A DNA stretch of 31,524 bases from JBQTIU01 sp052387815 (GTDB taxonomy: Bacteria; Pseudomonadota; Alphaproteobacteria; CACIAM-22H2), in NCBI GenBank assembly GCA_052387815.1, contig JBQTIU010000011.1, positions 1 through 31,524 of the forward strand, given 5' to 3'. Below the pieces are notes generated by a model that saw only the letters and a program-made list of their open reading frames with translations, was not told where the DNA came from and made no database searches. Below are positions 6,453 through 15,508 of the stretch, piece by piece. Every line of letters begins with the position of its first letter. Position 1 is the stretch's first letter. A program made the translations under genes and the position numbers.

Positions 6453-8933
6453 TCAGAAGCGCTTGAGCAGCCGTTCGATGTACTCGCGCTCGATCATCGG
6501 GCGGAAGCGTTCGCCGGCGCGGCGCAGCAGCTCGTCGAGGATCTCGCGCGAGCGCTGGAGGTCGGCCTCCTCGGGAATGCGCACGTCGCGGCCGTCGAGG
6601 CCGCCCAGGCCGTTCAATGGCCGGCCGGCGGGATCGCGATCGCTGGCTTGCTCGGGTTCGCCGTCCAGCATGTCATCGTCGCCCGGCCCCTGGCCGAAGC
6701 GCTCCAGCATCTGCTGCATGAGCTCGCGCGCCCCGGCGCGTAGCTGGTCGAGGGCCTCCATCTGGGGCCGCAGCGCCCGGCCCGGGGCGTTGCGGGTCAG
6801 CGCATCGATGGCATCGCGCATCGCGCGCTCGGCGCGCCCGAAGCCGCCCGGAATGTCGCCCATGAGCTCGCCGAACTGGCGCATGAGATCGCCGAGCATG
6901 CGGCGCAGCCCCTCCTGCTCGGCGCCGTCGCCGGCCTCCTCGTCGCCCTCGCCCGGCTGGCCCTGCTGACCCTGCGGGCCGCGCTGGCCGCGCTGGCCCG
7001 ATTGGCCGCGCTGGGCGCGCCGGAAGGTGCGGTCGATCAGGCCCTGTTGGCGCTGCATCAGCTCCTGCAAGCCTTGCATGATCTGCTGCCCTTCGCCGCC
7101 CTGCTGCTGGCCCATCTGGTATTGCTGGGCGCGCAGGTTCTCGAGGATTTCCTGGAGGCGCGCCAACAGGTCGCGCGCCGCATCGCGCGCCCCGGTGCGG
7201 GCGAGCTGGCGCGCTTGGTCGAGCAGCCGCTGCAGGTCAAGGCGCTCGACCCGCTGGGCGTTGCGGTCCATGGGCTGGCGCGCCAGGTCGTCGGGCCGGT
7301 TGCGCGCATTTTCCATCATCGCCTCGAGGTAGCGGTCGATCGCCTGCTGGAGCTCCTGGATCAGCCGCTCGATCTCGGCGTCGGTCGCGTTGTTGGCGAG
7401 CGCGTCCTGGAGCTTCTGCTGGAGGGCCCGCAACTCGCGCTCGGCAAGCGACAGCTTGCCGTCCTCGATGCGAAGGGCCGCGTCCCACAGCAGCTCCTGG
7501 ACCGCGTTCACCGCGCCGGCCGAGTGGTCGCGCAACAGCCGCACCGAGGCGGTCTTGAGCGCCAGATAGACGACGACGTCGTCGAAGTAATGCGAGGGCA
7601 CCGAGCCGATGGCGGCGAGCGCGCGGCTGACCAGGTTGCGCGTGCCGGGGTCGGCGACCAGGGTCTTGCGCTGCTCGACGATGGCGCGCGCCACCGGGTG
7701 CTGGAACAGGCGCTCGGGGAGCACGGTGGCGACATCCTCCGAGCGGCCGTTTTGGCCGATCGCATCGACGGCGCGGAGCTGGACCAGCACCTTAAGCCCG
7801 GCCCACGGATGGGCGGTCAGGTCGTAGTAGCTCGACCCGCTGGCCTCCTTGAGGCGCTGGCCGGGGACCGGCAATGCGAGATCGATCGGCTGGCCGGGAC
7901 TGCCCGCGGGCGCCTCGGCGCGCCGGATCGTCGCCGCGACGTTGACGATGCCGTAATCGTCGCTGGCCGCATATTCGAGGCGCAGCGCCGCCCGCCGGGT
8001 GCGCGCCGGCGCGGTCGCGAACTCGACCTTGGGCGCATCGTCCGGGATGACCTTGAGGCGCCAGGCGGCGAGCGCGCGGCCGTCCTGCTCGACCGCGAGC
8101 CTCGCGCCGGCGTCGATCTCGGCCGCCGCGCGATAGGCGCGGGCCTTGCCGGACGCCCCTTCGACCGACGAGAACACGGCCGTGCGGCCGTCGATGACGA
8201 GTTTGGGCGCGCCGCGCCCGCCGGTCACTTGGGCGAGAAGCGCGCTGCCGGCCGGGACGACGAGCTCGCCCTCGCCCGCCTCGGCGCGCGGCAAGAGGGG
8301 CGACTGCCCGGTATAGGCGGGCGGCGTGATCCACATATCCAAGACGCCAGGGGGAAGGACCGGCGCGGCGATGCCGGGCGAAAAGGCGCGCGCCAGCCGC
8401 GTCCACGACTCCTCGCCCGCGGCGCCCAATCCCACCACCAGCGTCAGGAACAAGACGGCCCGCAGCGCCATGGGGTCGCGGCGGGGGAGGCCGGGCGAGG
8501 GCCAGCCGACCCGGATCGCCGTGAGCGCGGCGACAAGGCGGGCGCGGTGCGCCTGCCACAGGGTATCGGCGACCGGGTCGCCGGCCCCGCCGGCGAGCTC
8601 GTCCTCGAGCGTGGCGAGCGGCCGGTGGCTGAGGCCGCTGGCGATCTCAAGCCGGCGCCGCCCGGCCGTTAGCGCGGGCACCGCGATGGCGCCGCGGGCC
8701 CGATAAAGGGTGAAGCCAAGGACGGCGCCGAACAGGGCGAGCGCGCTGCCATGCAGCCATGCGGGAAGGTGCGGCAGCACGTCGAACAGCGCCACGGCGG
8801 CGAAGATCCCGATCGCCGCCAGGCTGGGCCACAAGGCCGGCCACAGCCGCTCCCAGGCGAGCGCCACCCGCGCCAGCCTCAGCCGCCAGCCGACCATGCT
8901 CCGGAACGCCTGCGGGTCGAAGGACCGACCCAT
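6453..8933 (-). CDS. TIGR02302 / DUF4175 family membrane protein
   Basis: An 826-aa protein of the alphaproteobacterial TIGR02302 (DUF4175) family, function unknown. Two adjacent N-terminal membrane segments (about 36-54 and 59-77) and a third at about 156-173 anchor it. A long extracytoplasmic region follows, with repeated helical and Gln-rich stretches near the C-terminus (QQYQMGQQQGGEGQQI and a Gly-Gln run rich in QRGQ), predicted coiled coil or disordered. The ATG at 8933 is chosen because GGAGG lies about 8 bases upstream. Its place after lysA is typical of the order argH-lipoprotein-lysA-TIGR02302. The family's neighbourhood suggests an envelope role, which is inference only. Confidence 0.85.
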   Translation of the reverse strand: MGRSFDPQAFRSMVGWRLRLARVALAWERLWPALWPSLAAIGIFAAVALFDVLPHLPAWLHGSALALFGAVLGFTLYRARGAIAVPALTAGRRRLEIASGLSHRPLATLEDELAGGAGDPVADTLWQAHRARLVAALTAIRVGWPSPGLPRRDPMALRAVLFLTLVVGLGAAGEESWTRLARAFSPGIAAPVLPPGVLDMWITPPAYTGQSPLLPRAEAGEGELVVPAGSALLAQVTGGRGAPKLVIDGRTAVFSSVEGASGKARAYRAAAEIDAGARLAVEQDGRALAAWRLKVIPDDAPKVEFATAPARTRRAALRLEYAASDDYGIVNVAATIRRAEAPAGSPGQPIDLALPVPGQRLKEASGSSYYDLTAHPWAGLKVLVQLRAVDAIGQNGRSEDVATVLPERLFQHPVARAIVEQRKTLVADPGTRNLVSRALAAIGSVPSHYFDDVVVYLALKTASVRLLRDHSAGAVNAVQELLWDAALRIEDGKLSLAERELRALQQKLQDALANNATDAEIERLIQELQQAIDRYLEAMMENARNRPDDLARQPMDRNAQRVERLDLQRLLDQARQLARTGARDAARDLLARLQEILENLRAQQYQMGQQQGGEGQQIMQGLQELMQRQQGLIDRTFRRAQRGQSGQRGQRGPQGQQGQPGEGDEEAGDGAEQEGLRRMLGDLMRQFGELMGDIPGGFGRAERAMRDAIDALTRNAPGRALRPQMEALDQLRAGARELMQQMLERFGQGPGDDDMLDGEPEQASDRDPAGRPLNGLGGLDGRDVRIPEEADLQRSREILDELLRRAGERFRPMIEREYIERLLKRF

Positions 8934-9070
8934 CGTCCTATCCTCCGCGCCGAACCCCCACGAATCGAGCCAGGCTAGCGCATTTTGCCCGAGACCGGCC
9001 CGCCGGTCCATGACTCATCGCTGGGCGGGCCGATGGTTTTCTATAACCAAATACAGCTATATCGCCACCC

Positions 9071-10360
9071 CTATCGTGCCGTCCTGGCGCGCCCGGGGGG
9101 GGCCGCCTCGAGCCACGGCGGCAGCCGGTCGAGGCCGATCAGCGCCGCCGCGCTCTGGCGCGGCCGCACCACGGCGTAGCGCTCGCCGTTGACGAGCACT
9201 TCCGGCGCCAGCGGCCGCGTATTGTAGGTCGAGGACATGACCGCACCGTAGGCCCCGGCGAAGCCGACCGCCAAGAGATCGCCGTCGGCGAGCGGGGGCA
9301 GCGCTCGCCCGAGCGCAAGCGTGTCGCCGGTCTCGCACACCGGACCCACTACGTCGACCACGACCGGCCGCGCGCCGGATTTGGGCTCGGCCACCGGGCG
9401 GATCGGATGGTAGCCATCGTAGAGCGATGGCCTTAAGAGATCGTTCATGCCGCAATCGACAACCGCGAAGCGCTTGGCGATTCCGGCCTTCATGTAAAGG
9501 ACCCGGGTGAGCAGCACCCCGGCCTCGGCGACCAGGGTGCGGCCCGGCTCCACAACGAGGTCGAGGTCGAGCCCGGACAGGGTGGCGCGGACCGCCGCCG
9601 CGTAATCCTCCAGCGCGGGCGGGGTGTCGCGGTCGTAGGACACGCCGAGCCCGCCGCCGAGGTCGAGGCGCTTGAGCTGGTGGCCGGCGGCGATCAGCTC
9701 GTGGGCGAGCGCGCGCAGGCGCGCGAAGGCGTCGCGGAACGGGCCGGTCGCGGTCAGCTGCGAGCCGATATGGACGGCGATGCCCTCGAGCGCGAGGCCA
9801 GGCAGGCTCGCCGCCAACTTCGCGATCCGCGGCGCGGCGGCGATGTCGATGCCGAACTTGTTCTCGGCCTTGCCGGTGGTGATCTTGGCGTGCGTGCGGG
9901 CATCGACATCCGGATTGACGCGCAGCGCGATGGGGGCGCGCGCGCGCCTGGCGGCGGCGAGCGCCGAGAGCAGGCGCAATTCGGGCTCGGATTCGACATT
10001 GAACTGGAGGATGCCGGCGGCCAGCGCGGCTTCCATCTCGGCGGCGGTCTTGCCCACCCCAGCGAACACGATCTTGCGCGGGGCCACGCCGGCCGCCAGC
10101 GCGCGCCGCAACTCGCCCTCGGAGACGACATCGGCGCCGGCCCCGAGCCGCGCCAGGGTGGCGATGACCGCCTGGTTCCCATTGGCCTTGAGGGAGTAGC
10201 AGATCGTCGCCGGCAAGCCCTCGAACGCCGCCGCGAACTCCCGGTAGCGGAGCGTCAGCGCGGCGCTCGAATAGACCCAAGCCGGCGTGCCGAGCTCGGC
10301 CGCCAGCCGGGCGAGCGACACGCCCTCGGCGTGCAGCATGCCGCCCTGGTACGCGAACAT
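9071..10360 (-). CDS. lysA: Diaminopimelate decarboxylase (LysA)
   Basis: PLP enzyme that decarboxylates meso-diaminopimelate to L-lysine, the last step of lysine synthesis. The 429-aa protein is of normal length. The PLP-binding lysine is K58 in YSLKAN, followed by GADVVSEGEL. The glycine-rich phosphate loop is LDLGGGLGVSY. The EPGR motif (in VVEPGRTLVAEAG) and the active-site Cys of the partner subunit in the CGMNDLLRPSLYD / CETGD region are all visible. The ATG at 10360 follows the lipoprotein gene by 5 bases, so the two are co-transcribed. Confidence 0.95.
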   Translation of the reverse strand: MFAYQGGMLHAEGVSLARLAAELGTPAWVYSSAALTLRYREFAAAFEGLPATICYSLKANGNQAVIATLARLGAGADVVSEGELRRALAAGVAPRKIVFAGVGKTAAEMEAALAAGILQFNVESEPELRLLSALAAARRARAPIALRVNPDVDARTHAKITTGKAENKFGIDIAAAPRIAKLAASLPGLALEGIAVHIGSQLTATGPFRDAFARLRALAHELIAAGHQLKRLDLGGGLGVSYDRDTPPALEDYAAAVRATLSGLDLDLVVEPGRTLVAEAGVLLTRVLYMKAGIAKRFAVVDCGMNDLLRPSLYDGYHPIRPVAEPKSGARPVVVDVVGPVCETGDTLALGRALPPLADGDLLAVGFAGAYGAVMSSTYNTRPLAPEVLVNGERYAVVRPRQSAAALIGLDRLPPWLEAAPPGRARTAR

Positions 10361-10365
10361 CGCGC

Positions 10366-10467
10366 TCAGCGCACCGGGTAGCGCCGCGGCGGCGCCGGGT
10401 CGGCGCCCGCGGGCGGCTCGAGGCCGCCCTTGCGGCCGCACGCGGCGAGCGCGAGCCCGGCCGCCAT
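10366..10467 (-). CDS. lptM: LptM/YifL-like small lipoprotein, 5' end disturbed by repeats
   Basis: A very short lipoprotein of the argH-lysA linker family (LptM/YifL), which in E. coli helps LPS transport assembly. The lipobox reads LALAAC followed by GRKGGLEPP; the C-GRKG-L-PP pattern is the family signature. Starting at the ATG (10467) gives 33 aa with a signal peptide of only nine residues and no basic N-region. The upstream residues T-R-R-W-L-L would supply the basic region, and a TTG at 10473 is also possible, but no good start with a ribosome site is visible. Upstream of that the frame runs into two palindromic repeats (10520-10635), so the native start may have been displaced. Identity is good; the exact start is unsure. 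Confidence 0.65.
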   Translation of the reverse strand: MAAGLALAACGRKGGLEPPAGADPAPPRRYPVR

Positions 10468-10519
10468 CGCCAACAGCCATCGCCGCGTCGGCGCCGGATC
10501 CGCTGCGCCTGGGATCTTT

Positions 10520-10545
10520 GTAGGGGCGGGGCAATGCGCCCCTAA
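10520..10545. repeat. Short copy of the dispersed GGGGCGGG palindrome
   Basis: GTAGGGGCG is followed within a few bases by CGCCCCTA, giving a small hairpin with an internal GGGCAATG spacer. It is a short or deleted member of the palindrome family also seen at 6249, 10569, 12723, 20421 and 24860. It lies directly upstream of the lipoprotein gene. Confidence 0.6.
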
Positions 10546-10568
10546 AACGGGAACATCGCCGGCCGTTC

Positions 10569-10635
10569 GTAGGGGCGGGTCTGTGACCCGCCCGCGGGCG
10601 GGTTTGAAACCGGCGAGGCAACGCCTCGCCCCTAC
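10569..10635. repeat. Long copy of the dispersed GGGGCGGG palindrome
   Basis: The element begins GTAGGGGCGGGTC and ends GCCCCTAC, with two internal hairpins: GGGCGGGTC/GACCCGCCC and GGCGAGGC/GCCTCGCC. The internal GGGCGGGTTTGAAACC is shared almost exactly with the copy at 6249-6301. It stands in the argH-to-lipoprotein gap, in tandem with the short copy at 10520-10545. Confidence 0.7.
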
Positions 10636-10667
10636 AAGGGTTATCCGCGCGGGTCGGACGGGCACGG

Positions 10668-12116
10668 TCATCGCTGGCCTCCCGGCTGGCCGAGATAGCG
10701 CCGGCGGGCCGCCGCCGCCGCGCGCCGGACATTGGCGGGCGCGGTGCCGCCGAAGCTCGTGCGGCTGGCCAGCGACCGCTCGACGCTGAGGACCGAATAA
10801 ACGCCCCTGGTGATGCGTTTATCCACCGCCTTCAAGTCGGCGAGCGGCAGGTCTTCGAGGGCGCAACCCCGCGCCTCGGCCAGGCGCACGATCTGCCCGG
10901 TGGCCTGGTGCGCGGCGCGGAACGGCAGGCCCTTGTGCCGCACCAGCCAGTCGGCGAGGTCGGTCGCGGTGAGGTAGCCCGAGGCCGCGGCGCGGCGCAT
11001 CGCAGCTTCGTCGACCTCGAGATCGTCGATCATTCCGGTCATCGCGGCAACACATAGCGCGAGGGTGTCGGCCGCGTCGAACACTTTCTCCTTGTCTTCC
11101 TGCATGTCCTTCGCATAGGCGAGCGGCAGCCCCTTCATCACCGCGGCCACCGACAGGAACGCGCCCAACAGCCGTCCGCACTTGGCGCGCACCAGCTCGG
11201 CCGCATCGGGGTTGCGCTTCTGGGGCATGATCGAGGAGCCGGTGGTGAAGGCGTCGGACAGCTTGACGAACCCGAATTGCGGCGTGGTCCAGATCACCAG
11301 CTCCTCGGCGAGGCGTGACAGATGCAGGCCCGATACGGCCGCCGCCGCCAGGAATTCGAGCGCGAAATCGCGCGCCGAAACGGCGTCGAGCGAATTGGCG
11401 CAAGGGCGCCGGAAGCCGAGCGCGCGCGCCGTCGCCCGGCGGTCGATGGGAAACGAGGTGCCGGCGAGCGCGGCCGCCCCCAGCGGGCATTCGTCGAGGC
11501 GCCGGCGGCAGTCGGCGAGGCGGCCGCGGTCGCGGCCGACCATCTCGACATAGGCGAGCATGTGGTGCCCGAAGGTCACCGGCTGGGCGGGCTGAAGATG
11601 GGTGAAGCCCGGCATGGCGGTGCCGGCATGGGCTTCGGCGCGCTCGATGAGCGCCCGCTGCAAATCCCGCATCCGGGCCTCGAGGCGGTCGATCGCCTGG
11701 CGCAGCCAGAGGCGCAGATCGGTCGCCACCTGGTCGTTGCGCGAGCGCGCGGTGTGCAGCCGTCCCGCCGCTGGACCGATGAGCTCGGCGAGCCGGGCCT
11801 CGATATTCATATGGATGTCTTCGAGCTCGGTCCGGAAGCGGAACCGGCCGGCCTCGATCTCGGCGCGGATGCGCTCTAGACCGCGGGCGATCGCCCGGCC
11901 ATCCTTGGGCGAGAGGATCTGGCGCCGGACCAGCATGTCGGCGTGGGCCTTCGAGCCGGCGATGTCTTGGGCGTAGAGGCGCCGGTCGACGTCGATCGAG
12001 GCGCCGATCCGCGCCAGCCCCTCCGCCGGGCCCGACGCGAACCGGCCGCCCCATAGCGGGTTGATGGGCGCGGTCCGGCTCGGTTTCGGTGCGCCTGGCT
12101 TGGGTTTGATCGCCAT
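10668..12116 (-). CDS. argH: Argininosuccinate lyase (ArgH)
   Basis: Cleaves argininosuccinate to arginine and fumarate, the final step of arginine synthesis. From the ATG at 12116 the protein is 482 aa. It carries the fumarase/lyase superfamily signature GSSIMPQKRNPD (293-304), whose flexible loop holds the catalytic serine. Other family blocks are LWGGRF (21-26), HTARSRNDQVATD (121-133) and the catalytic-His block THLQPAQP (172-179). An in-frame TTG at 12152 would add 12 residues, but the ATG is preferred. It is divergent from tlpA, with start codons only about 16 bases apart and facing away, so the two promoters must overlap each other's 5' coding regions. Confidence 0.95.
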   Translation of the reverse strand: MAIKPKPGAPKPSRTAPINPLWGGRFASGPAEGLARIGASIDVDRRLYAQDIAGSKAHADMLVRRQILSPKDGRAIARGLERIRAEIEAGRFRFRTELEDIHMNIEARLAELIGPAAGRLHTARSRNDQVATDLRLWLRQAIDRLEARMRDLQRALIERAEAHAGTAMPGFTHLQPAQPVTFGHHMLAYVEMVGRDRGRLADCRRRLDECPLGAAALAGTSFPIDRRATARALGFRRPCANSLDAVSARDFALEFLAAAAVSGLHLSRLAEELVIWTTPQFGFVKLSDAFTTGSSIMPQKRNPDAAELVRAKCGRLLGAFLSVAAVMKGLPLAYAKDMQEDKEKVFDAADTLALCVAAMTGMIDDLEVDEAAMRRAAASGYLTATDLADWLVRHKGLPFRAAHQATGQIVRLAEARGCALEDLPLADLKAVDKRITRGVYSVLSVERSLASRTSFGGTAPANVRRAAAAARRRYLGQPGGQR

Positions 12117-12132
12117 GGGCTTGGGTCGCGGG

Positions 12133-12722
12133 ATGGACGGTTTGACCGGCAAAGCGGTACTCGCAGCAGGGCTGGGCGTGGGCGCGCTGGCGATTGTGAC
12201 GATCTATGCGGCAGGATCAAGGACTTCCGACGGGCCGCCTGCCCGGGCCGCGGCCAGCTCCAGGCATTCCTTGTCCATGCCGAGCCCAAGGCCACGCCGG
12301 AGATTCTCTTCCCCGATATCGAGGGCCGAACGCTGTCCCTGGCGGCGTTGCGCGGCAAGGTCGTGCTTTTGAATTTCTGGGCCGCCTGGTGCGCCCCGTG
12401 CGTGGAGGAGCTGCCGTCCCTTGCGCGTCTGCGCGTGTGCCTCGCGGAGCCCGCTTTCGCGCTCATCGCGCTGGCCCTCGACCGCCAGGGCCGCGAGCTC
12501 GTCGAACCGTTCCTAGGCCGGTTGGGTGTGAGGGACCTGCCGGTCTATCTCGACCCCACGCTGGCCTCGATGCGCGCCGTTTCGCCGCGCGGCCTTCCCA
12601 TCACGCGCATCCTCGAGCAGGACGGCCGCGAGATCGGCCGCCTCGACGGCGCGGCCAAGTGGGATTCGGACGAGGGGGCGGCGTTCGTCCGGTATTTTCT
12701 CAAGCGCCACGGCGGTTCGTAA
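12133..12722 (+). pseudogene. tlpA: TlpA-like thioredoxin-fold thiol:disulfide oxidoreductase with an apparent frameshift
   Basis: A membrane-anchored periplasmic thioredoxin of the TlpA family, which keeps thiols reduced, for example for cytochrome c or oxidase maturation. The N-terminal anchor (MDGLTGKAVLAAGLGVGALA) is in the frame starting at ATG 12133. The thioredoxin domain, with LLNFWAAWCAPC (CxxC active site) and the cis-Pro block GLPITRIL, is in the frame one base back. That second frame stays open and family-like upstream of the first available start (TTG 12348), reading for example E-I-L-F-P-D-I-E-G-R-T-L-S-L. A single-base deletion around 12200-12225 would explain it. Without correction only a TTG-started, signal-less 124-aa fragment (12348-12722) could be made. 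Confidence 0.75.
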
Positions 12723-12744
12723 GGCCCGGTCTCAAGACCGGCCC
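12723..12744. terminator. Hairpin between convergent tlpA and hbd, related to the palindrome family
   Basis: GGCCCGGTCT and AGACCGGCCC form a 10-bp stem with one mismatch and a two-base CA loop, directly after the tlpA stop and before the hbd stop. There is no clear T-run. The GGTCT-AGACC core is shared with the dispersed palindromes, so it may be a short copy that serves as a two-way terminator. Confidence 0.5.
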
Positions 12745-12769
12745 AGCCAACGACGATGGGGGGTTGGCG

Positions 12770-13642
12770 TCAGCGGGTCGGCACCGGCTTCGGGCCCGCG
12801 TAGTCATAGAACCCGCGCTTGGCCTTGCGCCCGAGCCAGCCCGCTTCGACGTATTTGACGAGCAGCGGGCAGGGCCGGTACTTCGAGTCGGACAGCCCGT
12901 CGTAGAGGACCTGCATGACCGCGAGGCAGGTGTCGAGGCCGATGAAGTCGGCGAGCTCGAGCGGTCCCATCGGATGGTTGGCGCCGAGCTTCATCGCCGT
13001 GTCGATCGACTCGACCGTGCCGACGCCCTCGTAGAGCGTGTAGACCGCTTCGTTGATCATCGGCAAAACGATGCGGTTGACGATGAAGGCCGGGAAATCC
13101 TCGGCCATCGCCGGGGTCTTGCCGAGCTGGATCGCCAGCTCGCGGACGGTCTGGTAGGTCTCCTCGGAGGTGGCGATGCCGCGGATCAGTTCGACGAGCT
13201 GCATCACCGGCACCGGGTTCATGAAATGCATGCCCATGAACTTAGTCGGCCGATCGGTCACCGCGGCGAGCCGGGTGATCGAGATCGACGAGGTGTTGGA
13301 GGCGATGAGCGCGTGGGCGCGCAGGTGCGGGCAGAGCTTCTTGAACACCTCGCGCTTGATCGCTTCGTTTTCGGTAGCCGCCTCGATGACGAGGTCGCAG
13401 TCGTCGAAGATCGCGTAGTCGAGGCCGGTCGCGATCCGCTTGAGGACCGCCTCCTTGTCGGCGGCCTTGATCTTTCCCTTGGCGACCTGACGGTCGAGGT
13501 TGGCGGCGATGATGGCAAGGGCTTTTGGCAGCGCCTCGGGAACCGCATCGAAGAGCTTCACCTGGAAGCCCGCGAGCGCAGCGACATGGGCGATGCCGTT
13601 GCCCATCTGGCCGGCGCCGATGACGCCGATGGTCTTGATCAT
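12770..13642 (-). CDS. hbd: 3-hydroxybutyryl-CoA dehydrogenase
   Basis: NAD(P)-dependent oxidation of 3-hydroxyacyl-CoA or reduction of acetoacetyl-CoA, in fatty acid or polyhydroxybutyrate metabolism. The 290-aa length fits the single-function family. The dinucleotide fold GAGQMGNGIA is at 9-18, SNTSSISIT at 115-123 and the catalytic His is H139 in HFMNPVP. The C-terminal helical domain contains NHPMGPLELADFIGLD. The start ATG at 13642 has AGAGG about 8 bases upstream. It lies 36 bases after etfA on the same strand, so dehydrogenase and electron-transfer flavoprotein are probably co-transcribed, a common alphaproteobacterial layout. Confidence 0.93.
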   Translation of the reverse strand: MIKTIGVIGAGQMGNGIAHVAALAGFQVKLFDAVPEALPKALAIIAANLDRQVAKGKIKAADKEAVLKRIATGLDYAIFDDCDLVIEAATENEAIKREVFKKLCPHLRAHALIASNTSSISITRLAAVTDRPTKFMGMHFMNPVPVMQLVELIRGIATSEETYQTVRELAIQLGKTPAMAEDFPAFIVNRIVLPMINEAVYTLYEGVGTVESIDTAMKLGANHPMGPLELADFIGLDTCLAVMQVLYDGLSDSKYRPCPLLVKYVEAGWLGRKAKRGFYDYAGPKPVPTR

Positions 13643-13678
13643 GGGAGAACCTCTTTGGCGTGTGGAGCCCGCGCGCAC

Positions 13679-14620
13679 TCAAGTCCTGGGCGGCAGGGCG
13701 GCCGTCAATTCGGGGATGATCTTGAACAAATCGCCGACCAGGCCGTAATCGGCGACCTGGAAGATCGGCGCCTCCTCGTCCTTGTTGATGGCGACGATGA
13801 CCTTGGAGTCCTTCATGCCGGCGAGGTGCTGGATGGCGCCGGAAATGCCGACCGCGATGTAGAGGTCCGGCGCGACGATCTTGCCGGTCTGGCCGACCTG
13901 GTAGTCGTTGGGCACGAAGCCGGCATCGACCGCGGCGCGCGAGGCGCCGAGCGCGGCGCCGAGCCGGTCGGCGAGCGCCCCCAGAAGCTTGAAGTTCTCG
14001 CCCGATTGCAGGCCGCGCCCGCCCGAGACCACAATGCGCGCCGAGGTCAGCTCCGGGCGCTCGGACCTGGAGAGTTCCTGGCGCACGAATTTCGACCGGC
14101 CCGACTCGACGGCCTCGGCGAGGGTCTCGATCGCCGCCGACCCGCCCGCGGCCGGGGCGGCCGGGAAGGCCGTGCCGCGCACGGTGAGCACCTTGATCGT
14201 GTCCTTCGACTGCACGGTCAAAAGCGCGTTGCCGGCATAGATGGGGCGCACGAAGGTATCGGGCGCCACGACGGCGATGATTTCGGAGACTTGCGCCACG
14301 TCGAGCAGGGCCGCCACGCGCGGCATCAGGTTCTTGCCGAAGGTGGTGGCGGCGGCGAGCACATGGCTGTAGGAGGGGGCGAGCCGGGCGACGAGCGGCG
14401 CCAGGTTTTCGGCCAGGCCATGGGCCAAGGCCGGGTGATCGGCGAGCACGACTTTGGAGATCCCGGCGATCTTCGCCGCGCCTTCGCCGGCCGGCCGGCA
14501 GCCGGAGCCCGCGACCAGCACCGCGGTCTCGCCGCCGATCTTGAGGGCGGCGGCGACGGCATGGAGGGTCGCCGGCCGGATCGCGGCATTGTCGTGCTCG
14601 GCGACGACCAGGTTGGCCAT
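13679..14620 (-). CDS. etfA: Electron transfer flavoprotein, alpha subunit
   Basis: FAD-binding subunit of ETF, which takes electrons from acyl-CoA dehydrogenases and passes them to ETF:ubiquinone oxidoreductase. At 313 aa it is full length. The C-terminal FAD domain shows the family signature: VVSGGRGLQSGENF, then GAALGASRAAVDAGF, then QVGQTGKIVAPDLYIAVGIS and a terminal ADYGLVGDLFKIIPEL. The start ATG directly follows the etfB stop (TGA then ATG with no gap), indicating coupled translation and equal amounts of the two subunits. Confidence 0.95.
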   Translation of the reverse strand: MANLVVAEHDNAAIRPATLHAVAAALKIGGETAVLVAGSGCRPAGEGAAKIAGISKVVLADHPALAHGLAENLAPLVARLAPSYSHVLAAATTFGKNLMPRVAALLDVAQVSEIIAVVAPDTFVRPIYAGNALLTVQSKDTIKVLTVRGTAFPAAPAAGGSAAIETLAEAVESGRSKFVRQELSRSERPELTSARIVVSGGRGLQSGENFKLLGALADRLGAALGASRAAVDAGFVPNDYQVGQTGKIVAPDLYIAVGISGAIQHLAGMKDSKVIVAINKDEEAPIFQVADYGLVGDLFKIIPELTAALPPRT

Positions 14621-15370
14621 TCAGATCACCTTCGCTTCGTTCCGCAGCCTGTCGATGAGATCCGCCGCGTCCTTGACCTTGACGCCCGATCGGCGCGGCG
14701 GCGGCTCCTCGACCTTGAGGGTGACGAGGTGCGGGCTTACGTCGACGCCGAGCGCCGCGGGGGTCAGGGTTTCGATCGGCTTCTTCTTCGCCTTCATGAT
14801 GTTGGGCAGCGAGGCATAGCGCGGCTCGTTGAGCCTGAGATCGGTGGTGATCACGGCGGGGAGCTCGAGGTCCACGGTCTCGAGGCCTCCGTCGACCTCG
14901 CGCGTCACCTCGGCGCGCTCGCCCGCGAGCGTCAGCTTGGAGGCGAAGGTGGCCTGCGGCCAGCCGAGCAGCGCGGCCAGCATCTGTCCGGTCTGGTTGC
15001 AGTCGTCGTCGATCGCCTGCTTGCCCAAGATCACCAGGCGCGGGGCCTCCTTGGCGACGATGGCCTTCATGAGCTTGGCGACCGCCAGCGGCTGCAGCTC
15101 CGCCTCGGTCTCGACGAGAATACCGCGATCGGCGCCGAGCGCGAGCGCGGTGCGCAGCGTCTCCTGGCATTGCGGCACGCCCATCGAGACCGCGACGATC
15201 TCGGTGGCCACGCCCTTTTCCTTGAGGCGGATCGCCTCCTCGATGCCGATCTCGTCGAACGGGTTCATCGACATTTTGACGTTGGCCGTCTCGACGCCGG
15301 TGCGGTCGGCCTTGACCCGGATCTTGACGTTGAAATCGACCACCCGCTTGACGGCAACCAGGACCTTCAT
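14621..15370 (-). CDS. etfB: Electron transfer flavoprotein, beta subunit
   Basis: AMP-binding partner of EtfA in the ETF heterodimer. It is 249 aa, the normal length. The family N-terminus MKVLVAVKRVVDFNVKIRVK is clear, as are VKMSMNPFDEIGIEEAIRLK, GKQAIDDDCNQTGQMLAALL and PNIMKAKKKPI. The ATG at 15370 is chosen for this N-terminus, with AAGGG at about 7 bases upstream; an in-frame ATG at 15376 would add two residues. It is first in the etfB-etfA-hbd group. The 138-base gap to the pduO gene shows no other feature I recognise. Confidence 0.95.
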   Translation of the reverse strand: MKVLVAVKRVVDFNVKIRVKADRTGVETANVKMSMNPFDEIGIEEAIRLKEKGVATEIVAVSMGVPQCQETLRTALALGADRGILVETEAELQPLAVAKLMKAIVAKEAPRLVILGKQAIDDDCNQTGQMLAALLGWPQATFASKLTLAGERAEVTREVDGGLETVDLELPAVITTDLRLNEPRYASLPNIMKAKKKPIETLTPAALGVDVSPHLVTLKVEEPPPRRSGVKVKDAADLIDRLRNEAKVI

Positions 15371-15508
15371 CGCCATCCCTTGGCCGGGCCCGCGGGCCGG
15401 CGCGCGCGCCAACGACTCGATCAGCCGGAATCGCAGGATCGAGGCCGCGAATCCGGCCTCCTTCGCAGGTGCAACATAGGGCGGGGCCGAATCGATGTCA
15501 ACGACGGG

